Assembly (NCBI RefSeq): GCF_900177775.1 | Contig: NZ_FXWH01000004.1 | Coordinates: forward strand, 1-64,000 | Reading direction: 5' to 3' | Source of the DNA: Pseudidiomarina planktonica | GTDB lineage: Bacteria > Pseudomonadota > Gammaproteobacteria > Enterobacterales > Alteromonadaceae | Length of the DNA stretch: 64,000 nucleotides | In this document: in pieces, positions 9,824 to 19,917 of the stretch | Layout: every line of letters starts with the position of its first letter | Position numbering within the stretch: position 1 is the first letter of the stretch | Notes under the pieces: generated by a model | The model's input: only the letters and a program-made list of their open reading frames with translations | The model's database searches: none | What the model was told of the DNA's origin: nothing | Translations under genes and position numbers: made by a program

Positions 9824-10113
9824 GATAAAATATTGTGGGGGTAGAGCGAAACGTAAATAATTATGAGATATTCAGAAAGGGCCGGTTTTTCTGCAAACCA
9901 GACCCACATCATACCCTCCCTGAAGCAAAAAAACCATCATCAAATGAATAAGATGAACGGATGCTAAGAAGCGACTGTCCGTGTTGGCAAAGCACGCTTG
10001 GAAGTGGTAAATTCTAGCCCATAGTTAAACATGTGGTTGCGTAGCAGTAGTGCTGCGTCACTTCAGTTCCGGTTACAAGTAAACAGTAACAGAAAGACTG
10101 CCTAAGGACTGCT
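9824..10113. promoter_or_regulatory. Divergent intergenic region between rplN and mrpA
   Basis: About 290 bases with no convincing gene. They must hold the mrp promoter (plus strand). The best candidate is TTGGCA at about 9984 followed 17-18 bases later by TAAATT. The mrpA ATG has AAGGA 7 bases before it. An imperfect hairpin (AGCA-GTAG-TGCT, near 10039-10050) lies in the proposed leader. I found no known ion-responsive riboswitch. Confidence 0.35.
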
Positions 10114-12903
10114 ATGAATCTACTGCTGATTGTTTTCTTACCACTGTTGGGCGCGCTTATACCTTTATGTCTATACGGCAAATCCCGCCGCATAGTCTCG
10201 TTAGCCACGGCGCTACCAGCTCTGGTTGCTTTCACCCTGCTAGTAGTTATGGCTACACAAACATTAGCGGGTGCAGTGCCTCAGGTGTTGTTGCCCTGGC
10301 TACCGGAGTTAGGACTCAATCTGGCATTTCGACTAGATGGCCTTTCTTTATTATTTAGCGGTCTTATTTTAGGTATTGGCCTACTCATCATTTTGTATGC
10401 GCACTATTACTTAAGCAGCAAAGATGATGCGAACCGCTTCTTCGCCTGCTTATTGTTGTTTATGGCATCCATGCTGGGTATTGCCCTAGCCGACAACCTT
10501 ATTTTGTTGTGGGTATTCTGGGAACTAACCAGCGTCTCGTCCTTCTTATTGATTGGTTACTGGTTTCATCAAAGTGATGCTCGCCGGGGGGCGCGCATGG
10601 CGCTGGCAACTACCGGTGCCGGTGGCTTAGCGTTACTGGCTGGTATTCTGCTAATTGGCCACATTGTTGGCAGCTACGAGCTTGATGCTGTATTTGCCGC
10701 AGCTGAACAGATTAAAAATCATAACCTATATTTAGCCGCGCTGATTTTAGTGTTACTTGGCGCCTTTACCAAGTCGGCTCAATTCCCGTTCCAGTTCTGG
10801 CTACCACACGCTATGGCCGCGCCAACACCGGTAAGTGCTTACTTACACTCGGCCACCATGGTAAAAGCCGGTATCTTTTTAATGGCCCGCTTACACCCAG
10901 CTTTGGGTGGCACCGAGCCATGGTTTTACATAGTTACCCTTACCGGCTTGGCGACCATGCTGTTTGGCGCCTACTTTGCCATTATAAAAACCGATTTAAA
11001 GGGCTTGCTGGCGTTTTCCACCATCAGTCATCTTGGTTTGATTACCATGCTGCTGGGTTTGGGAACTTCAGGTGCGGTAATTGCCGCAATGTTCCATATT
11101 TTAAACCACGCCACCTTTAAAGCTGGCCTATTTATGATTGCCGGCATTATTGACCATGAAACCGGTACCCGTGACATTCGCCGGCTGGGTGGCTTGCGCA
11201 AGCTCATGCCGTTTACCTACATACTATCGTTAATTACCGCGGCTTCCATGGCCGGGGTACCACTGTTTAACGGCTTCTTGTCAAAAGAGATGTGGTTCAC
11301 TGAAACCGTTAATCAACATCTGTTCGGCGGCTTGTCCTGGTTGGTACCAGTATTAGCAACGCTGGGCGCTATGCTGTCGGTAGCATACTCGGTGCGGTTC
11401 GTGCACGGTGTGTTCATCGACCGCCCTACCCGTGAGTTACCTAAGGTACCGCATGAACCGCCGTTCCTGATGCGCGCTCCGGTACTTATTTTCAGCATTC
11501 TATGTATCGCTGTTGGTTTAATGCCGATGTTGCTGGTAAGCGACCTGCTGACTCCTGCAGTAGCTGCCGTGTTGGGTAGTGAAGTACCGATCAAAATTGC
11601 GCTTTGGCACGGCTTTAACTTGCCACTACTCATGAGTCTGCTGGCATTAGTGGGTGGCGCCGTCATTTATCTGGGCCGTCAGGAAATATTTAACTTTAAT
11701 CGCCAGTTTGACCAAACTGATGCCAAAGAAATTTTTGAAACAACAGTGCAAAAGCTTTCAGACGGCTGCAGCTATGTCATAGCTAAGCTTGAAACTGGTT
11801 CATTACAACGCTACATGGCGCTGCTGTTTGCAATAGTACTCATTTTCTTACTGCCTGAACTTATCGCTATTCAGTCGTTAACAGGTAGCAGACCACAGCT
11901 GCCTATCGACACCGTTAGTATGGTTGGCGCTATTATTCTGATTCTGGCGTCATTGGGAACCGCAGTGCTGCACCGCCAACGCCTAACCGCATTAATGATG
12001 CTGTCGGTAGTAGGCTTAGTGGTATCGCTATCGTTCGCGCATTTCTCGGCGCCGGATTTGGCAATGACTCAGCTGGTCGTGGAAGTGGTCAGTATTATTC
12101 TGATGATTCTGGCATTGTTCTTTATGCCGCAGCGTATTCCAAGAGCATCCAGCGGTCGCCGGGTTGCGCGCGATATCTTGCTGGCTGGTTTCATCGGCGG
12201 TGTAGTAGGCACGCTGAACTATGCAATTATTACCCGCCCACTGGAGAGTATCTCGGTATTTTTCCTCAACAACTCTGTATCCGGTGGCGGCGGTACTAAC
12301 GTGGTAAACGTTATTCTGGTTGATTTCCGGGGTTTTGATACCTTAGGTGAAATTACCGTGCTGGCTATTGCGGCAGCTGGTATCCATAAACTGCTTAATA
12401 ATCTGCGCCCTTCCATGCCATCGAGTGATGTAGACGGTCGCCCCTGGCATAGCATTAAACATCCGATGATGCTCACTACCGTTGCACAGATGATGCTACC
12501 GCTAGCGCTCATGGTTTCTGCCTATATATTTTTGCGGGGGCATAACTTACCGGGTGGCGGATTTATTGCTGGTTTGGTAACTGCCGCAGCAATGATATTG
12601 CAGTATGTTTCAAATGGCGTGGACTGGATGAAGCATCGCTTTGACCATAACTATCAGTCTATTGCCGCATTAGGTGTAATGATTGCGGTGTTTACCGGCA
12701 TTGGTAGCTGGTTCTTTGATAAGAACTTTCTTACGTCCTGGTTTACCTATGTGGACTGGCCGATAGTAGGCAAATTTGAGGTTGCCACTGCCATCCTGTT
12801 CGATCTTGGCGTGTACCTAACGGTAATTGGTGCAACTCTCATGATTTTGGCCAACTTTGGTCAAATGACAACACGCCACCGACCGACTCAAAAAGGACAT
12901 TAA
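10114..12903 (+). CDS. mrpA: Mrp Na+/H+ antiporter subunit A (fused A+B)
   Basis: Largest subunit of the multi-subunit Mrp (Mnh/Pha) monovalent cation/proton antiporter in the inner membrane, 929 residues. The first ~500 residues resemble NuoL of complex I. The proton-path glutamate in [12 protein letters not shown] is near residue 136, and there is a conserved Lys-containing block [22 protein letters not shown]. The C-terminal ~130 residues match MrpB, with hydrophobic segments around [22 protein letters not shown] and B are therefore fused, and no separate mrpB exists in the operon, as in many proteobacteria. It is the first gene of a six-gene operon and likely serves sodium and alkaline-pH tolerance. 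Confidence 0.96.
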   Translation: MNLLLIVFLPLLGALIPLCLYGKSRRIVSLATALPALVAFTLLVVMATQTLAGAVPQVLLPWLPELGLNLAFRLDGLSLLFSGLILGIGLLIILYAHYYLSSKDDANRFFACLLLFMASMLGIALADNLILLWVFWELTSVSSFLLIGYWFHQSDARRGARMALATTGAGGLALLAGILLIGHIVGSYELDAVFAAAEQIKNHNLYLAALILVLLGAFTKSAQFPFQFWLPHAMAAPTPVSAYLHSATMVKAGIFLMARLHPALGGTEPWFYIVTLTGLATMLFGAYFAIIKTDLKGLLAFSTISHLGLITMLLGLGTSGAVIAAMFHILNHATFKAGLFMIAGIIDHETGTRDIRRLGGLRKLMPFTYILSLITAASMAGVPLFNGFLSKEMWFTETVNQHLFGGLSWLVPVLATLGAMLSVAYSVRFVHGVFIDRPTRELPKVPHEPPFLMRAPVLIFSILCIAVGLMPMLLVSDLLTPAVAAVLGSEVPIKIALWHGFNLPLLMSLLALVGGAVIYLGRQEIFNFNRQFDQTDAKEIFETTVQKLSDGCSYVIAKLETGSLQRYMALLFAIVLIFLLPELIAIQSLTGSRPQLPIDTVSMVGAIILILASLGTAVLHRQRLTALMMLSVVGLVVSLSFAHFSAPDLAMTQLVVEVVSIILMILALFFMPQRIPRASSGRRVARDILLAGFIGGVVGTLNYAIITRPLESISVFFLNNSVSGGGGTNVVNVILVDFRGFDTLGEITVLAIAAAGIHKLLNNLRPSMPSSDVDGRPWHSIKHPMMLTTVAQMMLPLALMVSAYIFLRGHNLPGGGFIAGLVTAAAMILQYVSNGVDWMKHRFDHNYQSIAALGVMIAVFTGIGSWFFDKNFLTSWFTYVDWPIVGKFEVATAILFDLGVYLTVIGATLMILANFGQMTTRHRPTQKGH

Positions 12904-12905
12904 TA

Positions 12906-13250
12906 ATGGAAGCCTTATTTGCAATTACCGTTGGCATGCTCACGGCCTGTAGTGTTTTCCTAATCCTACGAGGCCGGTCATTTCCCATCGTTGTGGGCAT
13001 TACAATGCTTTCGTACGCGGTTAACTTATTTCTGTTTTCCACTGGGCGACTAGTCATTGAAGGAGCACCTATTATTGGCAATACCAAACCTATTGCCGAT
13101 CCGCTCCCGCAAGCCTTGGTGCTAACGGCCATTGTTATCGGTTTCGCCATGACTGCATACGCTGTTATTTTAGCGGTGCGCGCACGCGGTGAAATTGGTT
13201 CTGACGAAGTTAATGATTTAGACCACAGTGACGCAGAGGGACAACGCTAA
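12906..13250 (+). CDS. mrpC: Mrp Na+/H+ antiporter subunit C
   Basis: 114 residues, homologous to NuoK of complex I, with three membrane segments. The motif GITMLSYAVNLFLFSTG and the stretch PLPQALVLTAIVIGFAMTAY are typical of MrpC. It starts 2 bases after mrpA, and its stop overlaps the mrpD start by one base (TAATG), so translation is coupled. The short C-terminal tail is acidic. Confidence 0.95.
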   Translation: MEALFAITVGMLTACSVFLILRGRSFPIVVGITMLSYAVNLFLFSTGRLVIEGAPIIGNTKPIADPLPQALVLTAIVIGFAMTAYAVILAVRARGEIGSDEVNDLDHSDAEGQR

Positions 13251-14764
13251 TGTGGCAACAGCATCTAGTTATAGCTCCGATATTAATTCCATTATTAGCA
13301 GCTTTGCTGCAACTTCTTCCCTGGGGTGAAAATCCCCAGCGGTATCGTCGCTTAATCGGCATCGTAGCCTGCATACTGACGATCTCAGCAGCTGTTACTT
13401 TGCTATTACAGGTGCATCAATATGGCATGCAAGTGTATGCAGTTGGTAGCTGGCAAGCACCGTTTGGCATTGTGTTGGCGGTGGACCGGCTAGCCACTGT
13501 TATGGTGCTGTTGTCGGCCCTGCTGTCACTCCCTATTCTTGCTTACGCCTGTTATGGTGAAGATAATCTTGGTTCGCACTTCCACGCCTTATTCCAGTTT
13601 CTGTTACTTGGGATAAACGGTGCTTTCTTTACCGGTGATTTATTTAACCTGTTCGTCTTTTTCGAAGTTCTGTTGATTGCCTCCTATGCGCTGCTCATGC
13701 ATGGCGGCGGTAAGCTCAAGCTGCGGGCATGTTTACACTATGTATTACTGAATCTGGCCGGTTCCGCATTGTTCCTTATAGCACTCGGTGTTCTTTATGG
13801 TACTACTGGCACACTGAACATGGCTGACATGTCCGGTAAAATTGCTGCTCTGACAGGAGACGAAGCGGCTCTGGCTCGCGCTGGCGGAATGCTATTGTTG
13901 GTAGTTTTTGGTTTAAAAGCTGCGCTATTGCCTTTGTATTTCTGGCTTCCTCAGGCTTACACAATGACCACAGGAACAGTTGCTGCAATGTTTGCAATAA
14001 TGACCAAGGTCGGTGTTTATTCCATTCTCCGGGTATTCACGTTAGTGTTTGGTGAAACAGCCGGTGCGGCAAGTCTGCTGGGTTATGAGTGGTTGTGGTG
14101 GCTCGGTTTGGCAACACTCCTAATCGGTGCTGTTGGCGTGCTGGGCAGTCGCGATATGCGCATGGTGATTTCCTATCTGGTAGTAATATCTGTTGGCACT
14201 ATGCTAACTACCCTAAGTATTGCCAATGAACGTGCGGTAAGCGCGGTCATGTACTATTTGATTCACTCTACTTTTGTTACTGCCGCATTATTCTTAGTGG
14301 TCGATGTTATGGCAATGCAACGCGGGAAAACGGCATCTCGCATTGTATCTGGCCGCAAACTAGCACAACACAGCGTAGTTGCCATCATGTTCTTCGCAGC
14401 AGCAATTACCATCATTGGTATGCCGCCATTGTCAGGCTTTGTTGGTAAGCTTCATATCTTAGAGGCCGCGCGAGTTGGCGATCAGGCCAACTGGCTATGG
14501 CCAGTGGTACTAGGTAGTACCCTGGTGATTATGGTGGCACTGGCTCGCGCCGGCAGCAAAATGTTCTGGCATACGCTGGAAGGTAAGGCTGGCGAAACCC
14601 GCTCGGCCAATGGTCAGCTAGTGGCTGTCACGGTGCTACTGAGCGCAGCCGTATTATTAACGGTATTTGCGCAACCGGTATCGGCATTTACCGATGCCAT
14701 TGCCAACGATTTATACCAACCGCAACGCTATATCTATCAAGTATTGGGAGGTAGCACTTTATGA
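13250..14764 (+). CDS. mrpD: Mrp Na+/H+ antiporter subunit D
   Basis: 504 residues, homologous to NuoM/NuoN, with about 14 membrane segments. The conserved glutamate in FFEVLLIASYALLMHG (about residue 139) and the Lys in FGLKAALLPLYFWLPQAY correspond to residues needed for proton movement in Mrp and complex I. The gene overlaps mrpC by one base and mrpE by four (ATGA), which suggests a fixed subunit ratio. Confidence 0.95.
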   Translation: MWQQHLVIAPILIPLLAALLQLLPWGENPQRYRRLIGIVACILTISAAVTLLLQVHQYGMQVYAVGSWQAPFGIVLAVDRLATVMVLLSALLSLPILAYACYGEDNLGSHFHALFQFLLLGINGAFFTGDLFNLFVFFEVLLIASYALLMHGGGKLKLRACLHYVLLNLAGSALFLIALGVLYGTTGTLNMADMSGKIAALTGDEAALARAGGMLLLVVFGLKAALLPLYFWLPQAYTMTTGTVAAMFAIMTKVGVYSILRVFTLVFGETAGAASLLGYEWLWWLGLATLLIGAVGVLGSRDMRMVISYLVVISVGTMLTTLSIANERAVSAVMYYLIHSTFVTAALFLVVDVMAMQRGKTASRIVSGRKLAQHSVVAIMFFAAAITIIGMPPLSGFVGKLHILEAARVGDQANWLWPVVLGSTLVIMVALARAGSKMFWHTLEGKAGETRSANGQLVAVTVLLSAAVLLTVFAQPVSAFTDAIANDLYQPQRYIYQVLGGSTL

Positions 14765-15252
14765 TTAAGAAACTACTCCCGGCGCCGTGGCTAGCTCTGG
14801 CGCTACTAATTGTTTGGTTACTCCTACAGAACTCGATAACAATGGGGTTAGTGGTACTAGGCTCGATATTGTCACTGGCTATTGCCTGGTACACCTCACG
14901 AGCGCGGGAGGAAGAAGTACATTTGCATAAGCCCTTCCGGGCAATTCAGTATTTCTTTTTATTACTGGTAGATATTGTGGTGGCGAACTTTAAGATTGCC
15001 GGCCTTATCATTGGCTATAAACGCCGCTTGAGCCCAGCTTTGGTTGAGTTTCCGCTGGAATTAACAGGTCAGGTGCCTATTACTATTTTAGCGGGTACCA
15101 TCAGCCTGACCCCAGGGACTATTTCATCTGAAATCAGTCGTGACCGTAAGTACCTACTTATTCACGCCTTAAACGTAGATGACACCGATGCCATGATTCA
15201 TGACATTAAGCATCGCTACGAGCGTCGCCTGAAGGAGATTTTTGGATGTTAA
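14761..15252 (+). CDS. mrpE: Mrp Na+/H+ antiporter subunit E
   Basis: 163 residues. MrpE has no complex I relative and is needed for stability of the assembled antiporter. Two N-terminal membrane segments are followed by a soluble part containing VEFPLELTGQVPITILAGTI and LTPGTISSEI, both typical of the family. It overlaps mrpD by four bases and mrpF by seven. Confidence 0.94.
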   Translation: MIKKLLPAPWLALALLIVWLLLQNSITMGLVVLGSILSLAIAWYTSRAREEEVHLHKPFRAIQYFFLLLVDIVVANFKIAGLIIGYKRRLSPALVEFPLELTGQVPITILAGTISLTPGTISSEISRDRKYLLIHALNVDDTDAMIHDIKHRYERRLKEIFGC

Positions 15253-15515
15253 CTTTTGCCATGCAAGCAGCATTCTTGCTGTTCAGTATAGCCCTGCTAT
15301 TAAACGTCTGGCGGTTAGTTAAAGGCCCAAGCACGCCAGATCGGATTTTAGCGTTGGACACCATTTACATAAATTCATTGGCGCTGCTACTGCTACTGGG
15401 TATTTGGCACAGCAGCACCTTTTATTTTGAAGCCGCACTGCTAATTGCCATGCTGGGCTTTATTGGCACTGTGGTTGCGGCGAAGTTCTTGTTGCGCGGT
15501 GACATCATAGAATAA
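15246..15515 (+). CDS. mrpF: Mrp Na+/H+ antiporter subunit F
   Basis: 89 residues and three membrane segments. VKGPSTPDRILALDTIYIN is the family signature (P-D-R-x-x-A-L-D). The ATG lies inside the end of mrpE, with GGA just before it. A 31-base gap separates it from mrpG. Confidence 0.94.
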   Translation: MLTFAMQAAFLLFSIALLLNVWRLVKGPSTPDRILALDTIYINSLALLLLLGIWHSSTFYFEAALLIAMLGFIGTVVAAKFLLRGDIIE

Positions 15516-15546
15516 CTAGCGCGAATTATAGGTAAGGATAAAAATT

Positions 15547-15978
15547 ATGGCTGAATTACCGTTTTGGGCAGAGTGCCTTATCACGTTCTTTTTGATACTA
15601 GGTGGCAGCTTTGCGTTAATAGGTTCATTGGGCTTAGCTCGTTTACCGGATTTCATGACCCGTTTACACGCCCCCACCAAAAACACCACCTTAGGTGTAG
15701 GTGGTGTGGTATTGGCTTCGATTACGTATTTCTCGGCAAGCTCAGGAGTATTGAGCATGCATGAATTGTTGATTGCCTGCTTTCTATTTCTAACGGCGCC
15801 CATCAGTGCTCATTTGCTTGCCAAAGCGGCTCTGCATTTAGAGCTTAGAACTGTTAGCGCAACTCAGGACTTACGCTCGCATCCCGGCCCGTTCAGCTCA
15901 GCCGAAAACCCTGATGTTTCGACTGAGTCTGCGGATAATGAAAGTGCTCCGGAAGTTAAAAGTAATAACCAAAGTTGA
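15547..15978 (+). CDS. mrpG: Mrp Na+/H+ antiporter subunit G
   Basis: 143 residues. Three membrane segments and the signature LPDFMTRLHAPTKNTTLGVG identify MrpG. The C-terminal ~40 residues are polar, Ser/Glu-rich and longer than I expect for the family. The 3' end overlaps the convergent porin gene by 23 bases, so these two operons abut with no room for a terminator between them. Confidence 0.93.
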   Translation: MAELPFWAECLITFFLILGGSFALIGSLGLARLPDFMTRLHAPTKNTTLGVGGVVLASITYFSASSGVLSMHELLIACFLFLTAPISAHLLAKAALHLELRTVSATQDLRSHPGPFSSAENPDVSTESADNESAPEVKSNNQS

Positions 15979-17308
15979 TATTAAAGCGAGTGTTGGTGTC
16001 CTCGCTTTCACCAGCCATAGAACCACCAGCGAAAGGCTGATTCCGCGCTGTGACAATATCAAAGTAGGTATAAACACCGCCGGCAGCTAAAGCCATGCCT
16101 AGCACATTCATAGTGGTGTCTTCCCGATACCCTTGTTTATTGGTCATCAAGCTAAAGTCATTGTAAAAAGTCAGGCTAGTTACCGGACCAAAGTCTACCG
16201 GCAAGTTATAAGCCACGTTAGCCGTGTAGAAAGTTGCTGAAGCAGGAATGGTGTCGTAATAAGCATACGCACCTACCACTATGCCTTCGTTGGCCACATC
16301 CACGTCATACTTATAGTCAGCTACCTGCGCCATAAACTCCCAGCGGTCGTAGTTGTATTTTGCATGAGCCGCAAACGCCTGACGATCACCTATGCTGTCG
16401 CTACCATCGTGCAAGTCGCCCCATTGGGCCGACAAGCCAAGTTCCAGCGTACCGTCATTAGCAAACTGAATTTTTCTGGCTCCACGTAGCGCCCAACTAT
16501 TACTTTCTGCAATAGGCAGCTCAGGATCCGCATAAATATCAGTGCCAGGTAAACGAACACCAACGGTTTCATACGAATACCGGTCGGCACGCGATGACGC
16601 AGCAGTGTCTACCCCGCCCTGTTCATCGGCTTTATAAAAACCAATGTCAAAATCCCATTCGTCAGTTCTATAGAGGAATCGAACCCCACCATCGTATTCA
16701 TCTTCAAGTCCTGCATAAAAAGTGGAGTTAAAGAAGTAGCTGTGAGAGTTGTACGGCATGATTCCGAATGGTACTGAGACCACGCCAACTTGGCCCTGCC
16801 AGTCGTCGGTGAAGTTATAGCCGAAGTACGCGTGCTGAACCACGTCCATATACTGGAACCAGCGATACTGTGCTGACAATATGACATCACCCATCTCACC
16901 TCTGAAATCCAGTCGGAAAATGTCAAAGTCCAAATCACCAACGCGGTCTTTATTGCCTTCGTTGTAGTCCGAATATTCGTACTGGAACCGCACCGCACCA
17001 CCGACTTCAATAGGGGTATTTTTGGTGTCTTCCAAACGTTCTTCTAGCTCGTCAACGTCAGCAATTTGAATTTTCTGATTATTGTTAACACGATCAGGGC
17101 GCTCAACAGCTTCGTCCGTACTTTCGGACTCTTGCTCGGCAACCCGTTGTTCTTGTTGCTCGAGCTTCTGCTCAAGCTCAGCAATACGCGCTTTCAATAA
17201 CTCTAATTGCGACCGTATTTCTGAGTTGTCTGTGTCCTGTGCCTGCACTGAGGCAGGCACAGACAGTGCAACCAGCACTGATAGGGAGAGTATGCTTTGC
17301 TTAAACAT
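15956..17308 (-). CDS. Outer-membrane porin with N-terminal coiled coil
   Basis: 450 residues with a clear signal peptide (MFKQSILSLSVLVALSVPASVQAQ region). A Gln/Glu heptad stretch at about 34-65 predicts a trimeric periplasmic coiled coil. It is followed by alternating beta-barrel-like sequence and a terminal Phe (NFGYYF), the usual outer-membrane assembly signal. This resembles OprP/DcaP-like trimeric porins, and the substrate is unknown. A TTG at 17326 could start earlier. I choose the ATG at 17308 because AAGGAGT lies 7 bases before it. The ATG overlaps the BCCT stop by 8 bases, so it is probably co-translated with that carrier and may admit its substrate. Confidence 0.85.
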   Translation of the reverse strand: MFKQSILSLSVLVALSVPASVQAQDTDNSEIRSQLELLKARIAELEQKLEQQEQRVAEQESESTDEAVERPDRVNNNQKIQIADVDELEERLEDTKNTPIEVGGAVRFQYEYSDYNEGNKDRVGDLDFDIFRLDFRGEMGDVILSAQYRWFQYMDVVQHAYFGYNFTDDWQGQVGVVSVPFGIMPYNSHSYFFNSTFYAGLEDEYDGGVRFLYRTDEWDFDIGFYKADEQGGVDTAASSRADRYSYETVGVRLPGTDIYADPELPIAESNSWALRGARKIQFANDGTLELGLSAQWGDLHDGSDSIGDRQAFAAHAKYNYDRWEFMAQVADYKYDVDVANEGIVVGAYAYYDTIPASATFYTANVAYNLPVDFGPVTSLTFYNDFSLMTNKQGYREDTTMNVLGMALAAGGVYTYFDIVTARNQPFAGGSMAGESEDTNTRFNINFGYYF

Positions 17309-18854
17309 GCGGTGACTCCTTTTCAACCCGGGGATAGATGTGCTGGGTGGTATAGTCCTCCCGCAATGCTTTATACAAACACACCGCCATCAGCATCAAC
17401 ACCACCGTAAACGGCAGACCGGTTGAAATAGCTGCCGCCTGCAGTGCTGATAAACCACCGGCTAATAGCAACACCGCCGCTACCACACCTTCTAGCAGGG
17501 CCCAGAATACGCGCTGAATTTTCGGTGGATCCATATTACCGCCAGAACTTAGCATATCGATAACCAGCGAGCCGGAATCCGATGAGGTAACAAAGAACAC
17601 CACCACCAATAACATCGCCAGCAGGCTGGTTATAAAGCTCCAGGGTAGCGCCTCTAACATAGCAAACAGGCTCATAGCATAGTCAGCGTTAACCGCATCA
17701 ACAATGCCACCTCCCTGGTTCATCGCTTGCCAGATTGCAGTGCCACCAAAGCCGCTCATCCATAAGAAAGTCATGGCGGAAGGCACTAACAACACACCTA
17801 AAATAAATTCCTTAATAGTACGACCTTTTGAAATACGTGCGATAAACACACCAACAAAAGGAGACCAACCTATCCACCAAGCCCAGTAGAACACGGTCCA
17901 GCTGGATTGCCAGTCAGTGTCTTGCTGATACGCTTGTGCCCAGCTCGATAACTCCAGCAGGTTTTGCAGGTAATGCCCGGTGCTCTGCACGAACATTTTC
18001 AAGATAAATAAGGTAGGCCCTAATGCAATAACGAACAGCAATAACAGCGCTGCAGCGCTCAGGTTCAACTGGCTGAGTCGCTTAATACCACCATCCAAAC
18101 CACTGAGTACGGAAATAGTGGCTAAACCAGTAATCGCCGCAATAAGTCCAACCTGAACACCCACTGACTGAGTGACACCAAAGACCTCGTTTAAGCCTGC
18201 GTTCACCTGACTAACGCCAAGTCCGAGCGATGTGGCCACACCAAACAGGGTCGCAACTACCGCCAGAATGTCTACTACGTTACCCCAGAAGCCGTAAATT
18301 TTATCGCCTAACAGCGGATAAAAAGCCGAACGTATGGATAACGGCATACCACGATTAAAGGTGAAGTAAGCCAGCGTCAGTCCAATAACTGCGTAAATTG
18401 CCCAGGCATGTAAACCCCAATGCAGGAAGGTAATATCCATGGCACGGGTGGCTGCAGCAAGGCTCACACCTTCCATATCAGGTGGTGCTGTGTAGTGGAA
18501 AATGGGTTCAGCCACGGCCCAAAACATTAAACCTATACCCATACCGGCGCTAAATAACATCGACAGCCAGGTTAAAAATGAGTAATCCGACTTAGCCTCA
18601 TTGCCACCAATACGCACAAATCGAAAGCGACTCACGGCCAGATAAATGGCGAAAACCAGAAATAATTGGACAGCTAGAATTAGAAACCAACCAAAATTGG
18701 CTGTAATGCCGTCTTTGGTGGCATTAAAAAGTGTCTGAGCTGTCTCTAGATTGAAAACAGTACCAAGAACGAAGATTAGAATGATTGCAACGGAGGTGAA
18801 GAATACCTGAGGATGTATAACTATTGTTTTTCTTAAATTTTGCAGCAGGCCCAC
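17301..18854 (-). CDS. BCCT-family betaine/carnitine/choline-type transporter
   Basis: 517 residues with about 12 membrane segments. Inner-membrane carrier for quaternary-ammonium compatible solutes or related substrates. Family marks: AGMGIGLMFWAVAEP (including the GMGIG stretch seen in sodium-coupled betaine carriers) and the tryptophan box FYWAWWIGWSPFVGVFIARI at about 320-340. The N- and C-terminal tails are short, so the long osmosensing tail of BetP is absent. The start is GTG with AAGGGG before it. It leads a two-gene operon with the porin. Substrate cannot be fixed from sequence. Confidence 0.9.
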   Translation of the reverse strand: MGLLQNLRKTIVIHPQVFFTSVAIILIFVLGTVFNLETAQTLFNATKDGITANFGWFLILAVQLFLVFAIYLAVSRFRFVRIGGNEAKSDYSFLTWLSMLFSAGMGIGLMFWAVAEPIFHYTAPPDMEGVSLAAATRAMDITFLHWGLHAWAIYAVIGLTLAYFTFNRGMPLSIRSAFYPLLGDKIYGFWGNVVDILAVVATLFGVATSLGLGVSQVNAGLNEVFGVTQSVGVQVGLIAAITGLATISVLSGLDGGIKRLSQLNLSAAALLLLFVIALGPTLFILKMFVQSTGHYLQNLLELSSWAQAYQQDTDWQSSWTVFYWAWWIGWSPFVGVFIARISKGRTIKEFILGVLLVPSAMTFLWMSGFGGTAIWQAMNQGGGIVDAVNADYAMSLFAMLEALPWSFITSLLAMLLVVVFFVTSSDSGSLVIDMLSSGGNMDPPKIQRVFWALLEGVVAAVLLLAGGLSALQAAAISTGLPFTVVLMLMAVCLYKALREDYTTQHIYPRVEKESPHV

Positions 18855-18983
18855 AAATGTTCCCCTTAGATTATGAAATACAAAGGAGACAAGTGACTAA
18901 GATGCGCGGTACTTCGTTTTGACCGCATCCCTTTGCTTGTCAAAAACTTACTTACCTTTGCGTAAAGACAGCTTAACTATAGT

Positions 18984-19013
18984 AAAAAAAACGGCTCCTA
19001 CAAGAGGAGCCGT
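18984..19013 (-). terminator. Terminator ending the S10 operon after rpsQ
   Basis: On the minus strand: an 8-bp perfect stem ACGGCTCC / GGAGCCGT with a 7-base loop, then seven T, starting 26 bases after the rpsQ stop. It separates ribosomal transcription from the BCCT-porin genes that follow on the same strand. Confidence 0.93.
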
Positions 19014-19038
19014 TTATTAATACCGTCTAAAGTATCAG

Positions 19039-19302
19039 TTAGATCACTTCAGCGCGCTCTACAATTTCAACCAATGCCCAAGACTTAGTCTTAGACACAG
19101 GGCGAGTTTCGCGAATAATCACGGTATCGCCTTGCTTACACTGGTTGTCTTGGTCGTGCGCATGCAGTTTAGTAGTACGAGTAATGTACTTGCTATACAC
19201 AGGGTGTTTAACCCGGCGTGATACTGCAACAACAATGGATTTATCCATTTTGTCGCTAATCACACGACCTTGCAGAGTACGGACACGTTTTTCTTCAGCC
19301 AT
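19039..19302 (-). CDS. rpsQ: 30S ribosomal protein S17
   Basis: S17, 87 residues, a primary 16S rRNA-binding protein with an OB fold. [20 protein letters not shown] and [18 protein letters not shown] are diagnostic. It overlaps rpmC by one base (TAATG). It is the last gene of the S10 operon. In most relatives rplN comes next, but here a terminator and the transport genes intervene. Confidence 0.98.
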   Translation of the reverse strand: MAEEKRVRTLQGRVISDKMDKSIVVAVSRRVKHPVYSKYITRTTKLHAHDQDNQCKQGDTVIIRETRPVSKTKSWALVEIVERAEVI

Positions 19303-19493
19303 TACGCACCTGCCTTATCGTTTAAGATGGTTTTGACACGCGCGATATCGCGACGTACCTGCTTCATCATATGAGTCTGATTCAACTGACCAGTTGCAGC
19401 TTGCATGCGCAGATTGAACTGCTCACGACGCAAACCTAACAACTCTTCTTGCAGTTGCTCGACAGTTTTTTCTTTCAGATCGCTCGCTTTCAT
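19302..19493 (-). CDS. rpmC: 50S ribosomal protein L29
   Basis: L29, 63 residues as in E. coli, a two-helix protein near the exit tunnel. [17 protein letters not shown]-type sequence (here [20 protein letters not shown]) is the family signature. It overlaps both rplP and rpsQ by one base, indicating coupled translation. Confidence 0.97.
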   Translation of the reverse strand: MKASDLKEKTVEQLQEELLGLRREQFNLRMQAATGQLNQTHMMKQVRRDIARVKTILNDKAGA

Positions 19494-19906
19494 TACATCA
19501 CCGTCCGAGTAACAAAGGTGGTTTTGAATGGCAGCTTACGTGCCGCAAGGTTGAACGCTTCACGCGCCAATTCTTCCGAAACACCGTCCATTTCATACAG
19601 GACGCGGCCTGGCTGAATTTGAGCTACCCAATACTCCACGTTACCCTTACCTTTACCCATACGCACCTCAAGAGGCTTCTTGGTAATTGGCTTATCAGGG
19701 AATACGCGAATCCAAATCTTTCCTTGACGTTTCACATGACGCGTCATGGCACGACGAGCCGCTTCGATTTGACGCGCAGTCATACGACCACGGTCAACAG
19801 CTTTCAAACCGAAAGTGCCGAAGCTGACTTTACTACCAGATTGCGCCAGGCCACGGTTACGACCTTTGTGAACCTTACGGAATTTAGTACGCTTTGGTTG
19901 TAACAT
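19493..19906 (-). CDS. rplP: 50S ribosomal protein L16
   Basis: L16, 137 residues (136 in E. coli), which helps shape the A site of the peptidyl transferase centre. [19 protein letters not shown] and the region around [20 protein letters not shown] are conserved. It lies 11 bases after rpsC. Confidence 0.98.
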   Translation of the reverse strand: MLQPKRTKFRKVHKGRNRGLAQSGSKVSFGTFGLKAVDRGRMTARQIEAARRAMTRHVKRQGKIWIRVFPDKPITKKPLEVRMGKGKGNVEYWVAQIQPGRVLYEMDGVSEELAREAFNLAARKLPFKTTFVTRTVM

Positions 19907-19917
19907 TTAGTCTCTCC

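Noticed and set aside
9499-10358. Small frames on both strands around rplN and the mrpA start
   Set aside because: They overlap confirmed genes in other frames or have no ribosome site. The intergenic part shows promoter signals but no coding pattern.
9715-19038. Mobile element as carrier of the transport island
   Set aside because: No transposase, integrase, terminal repeats or target duplications are visible at either junction.
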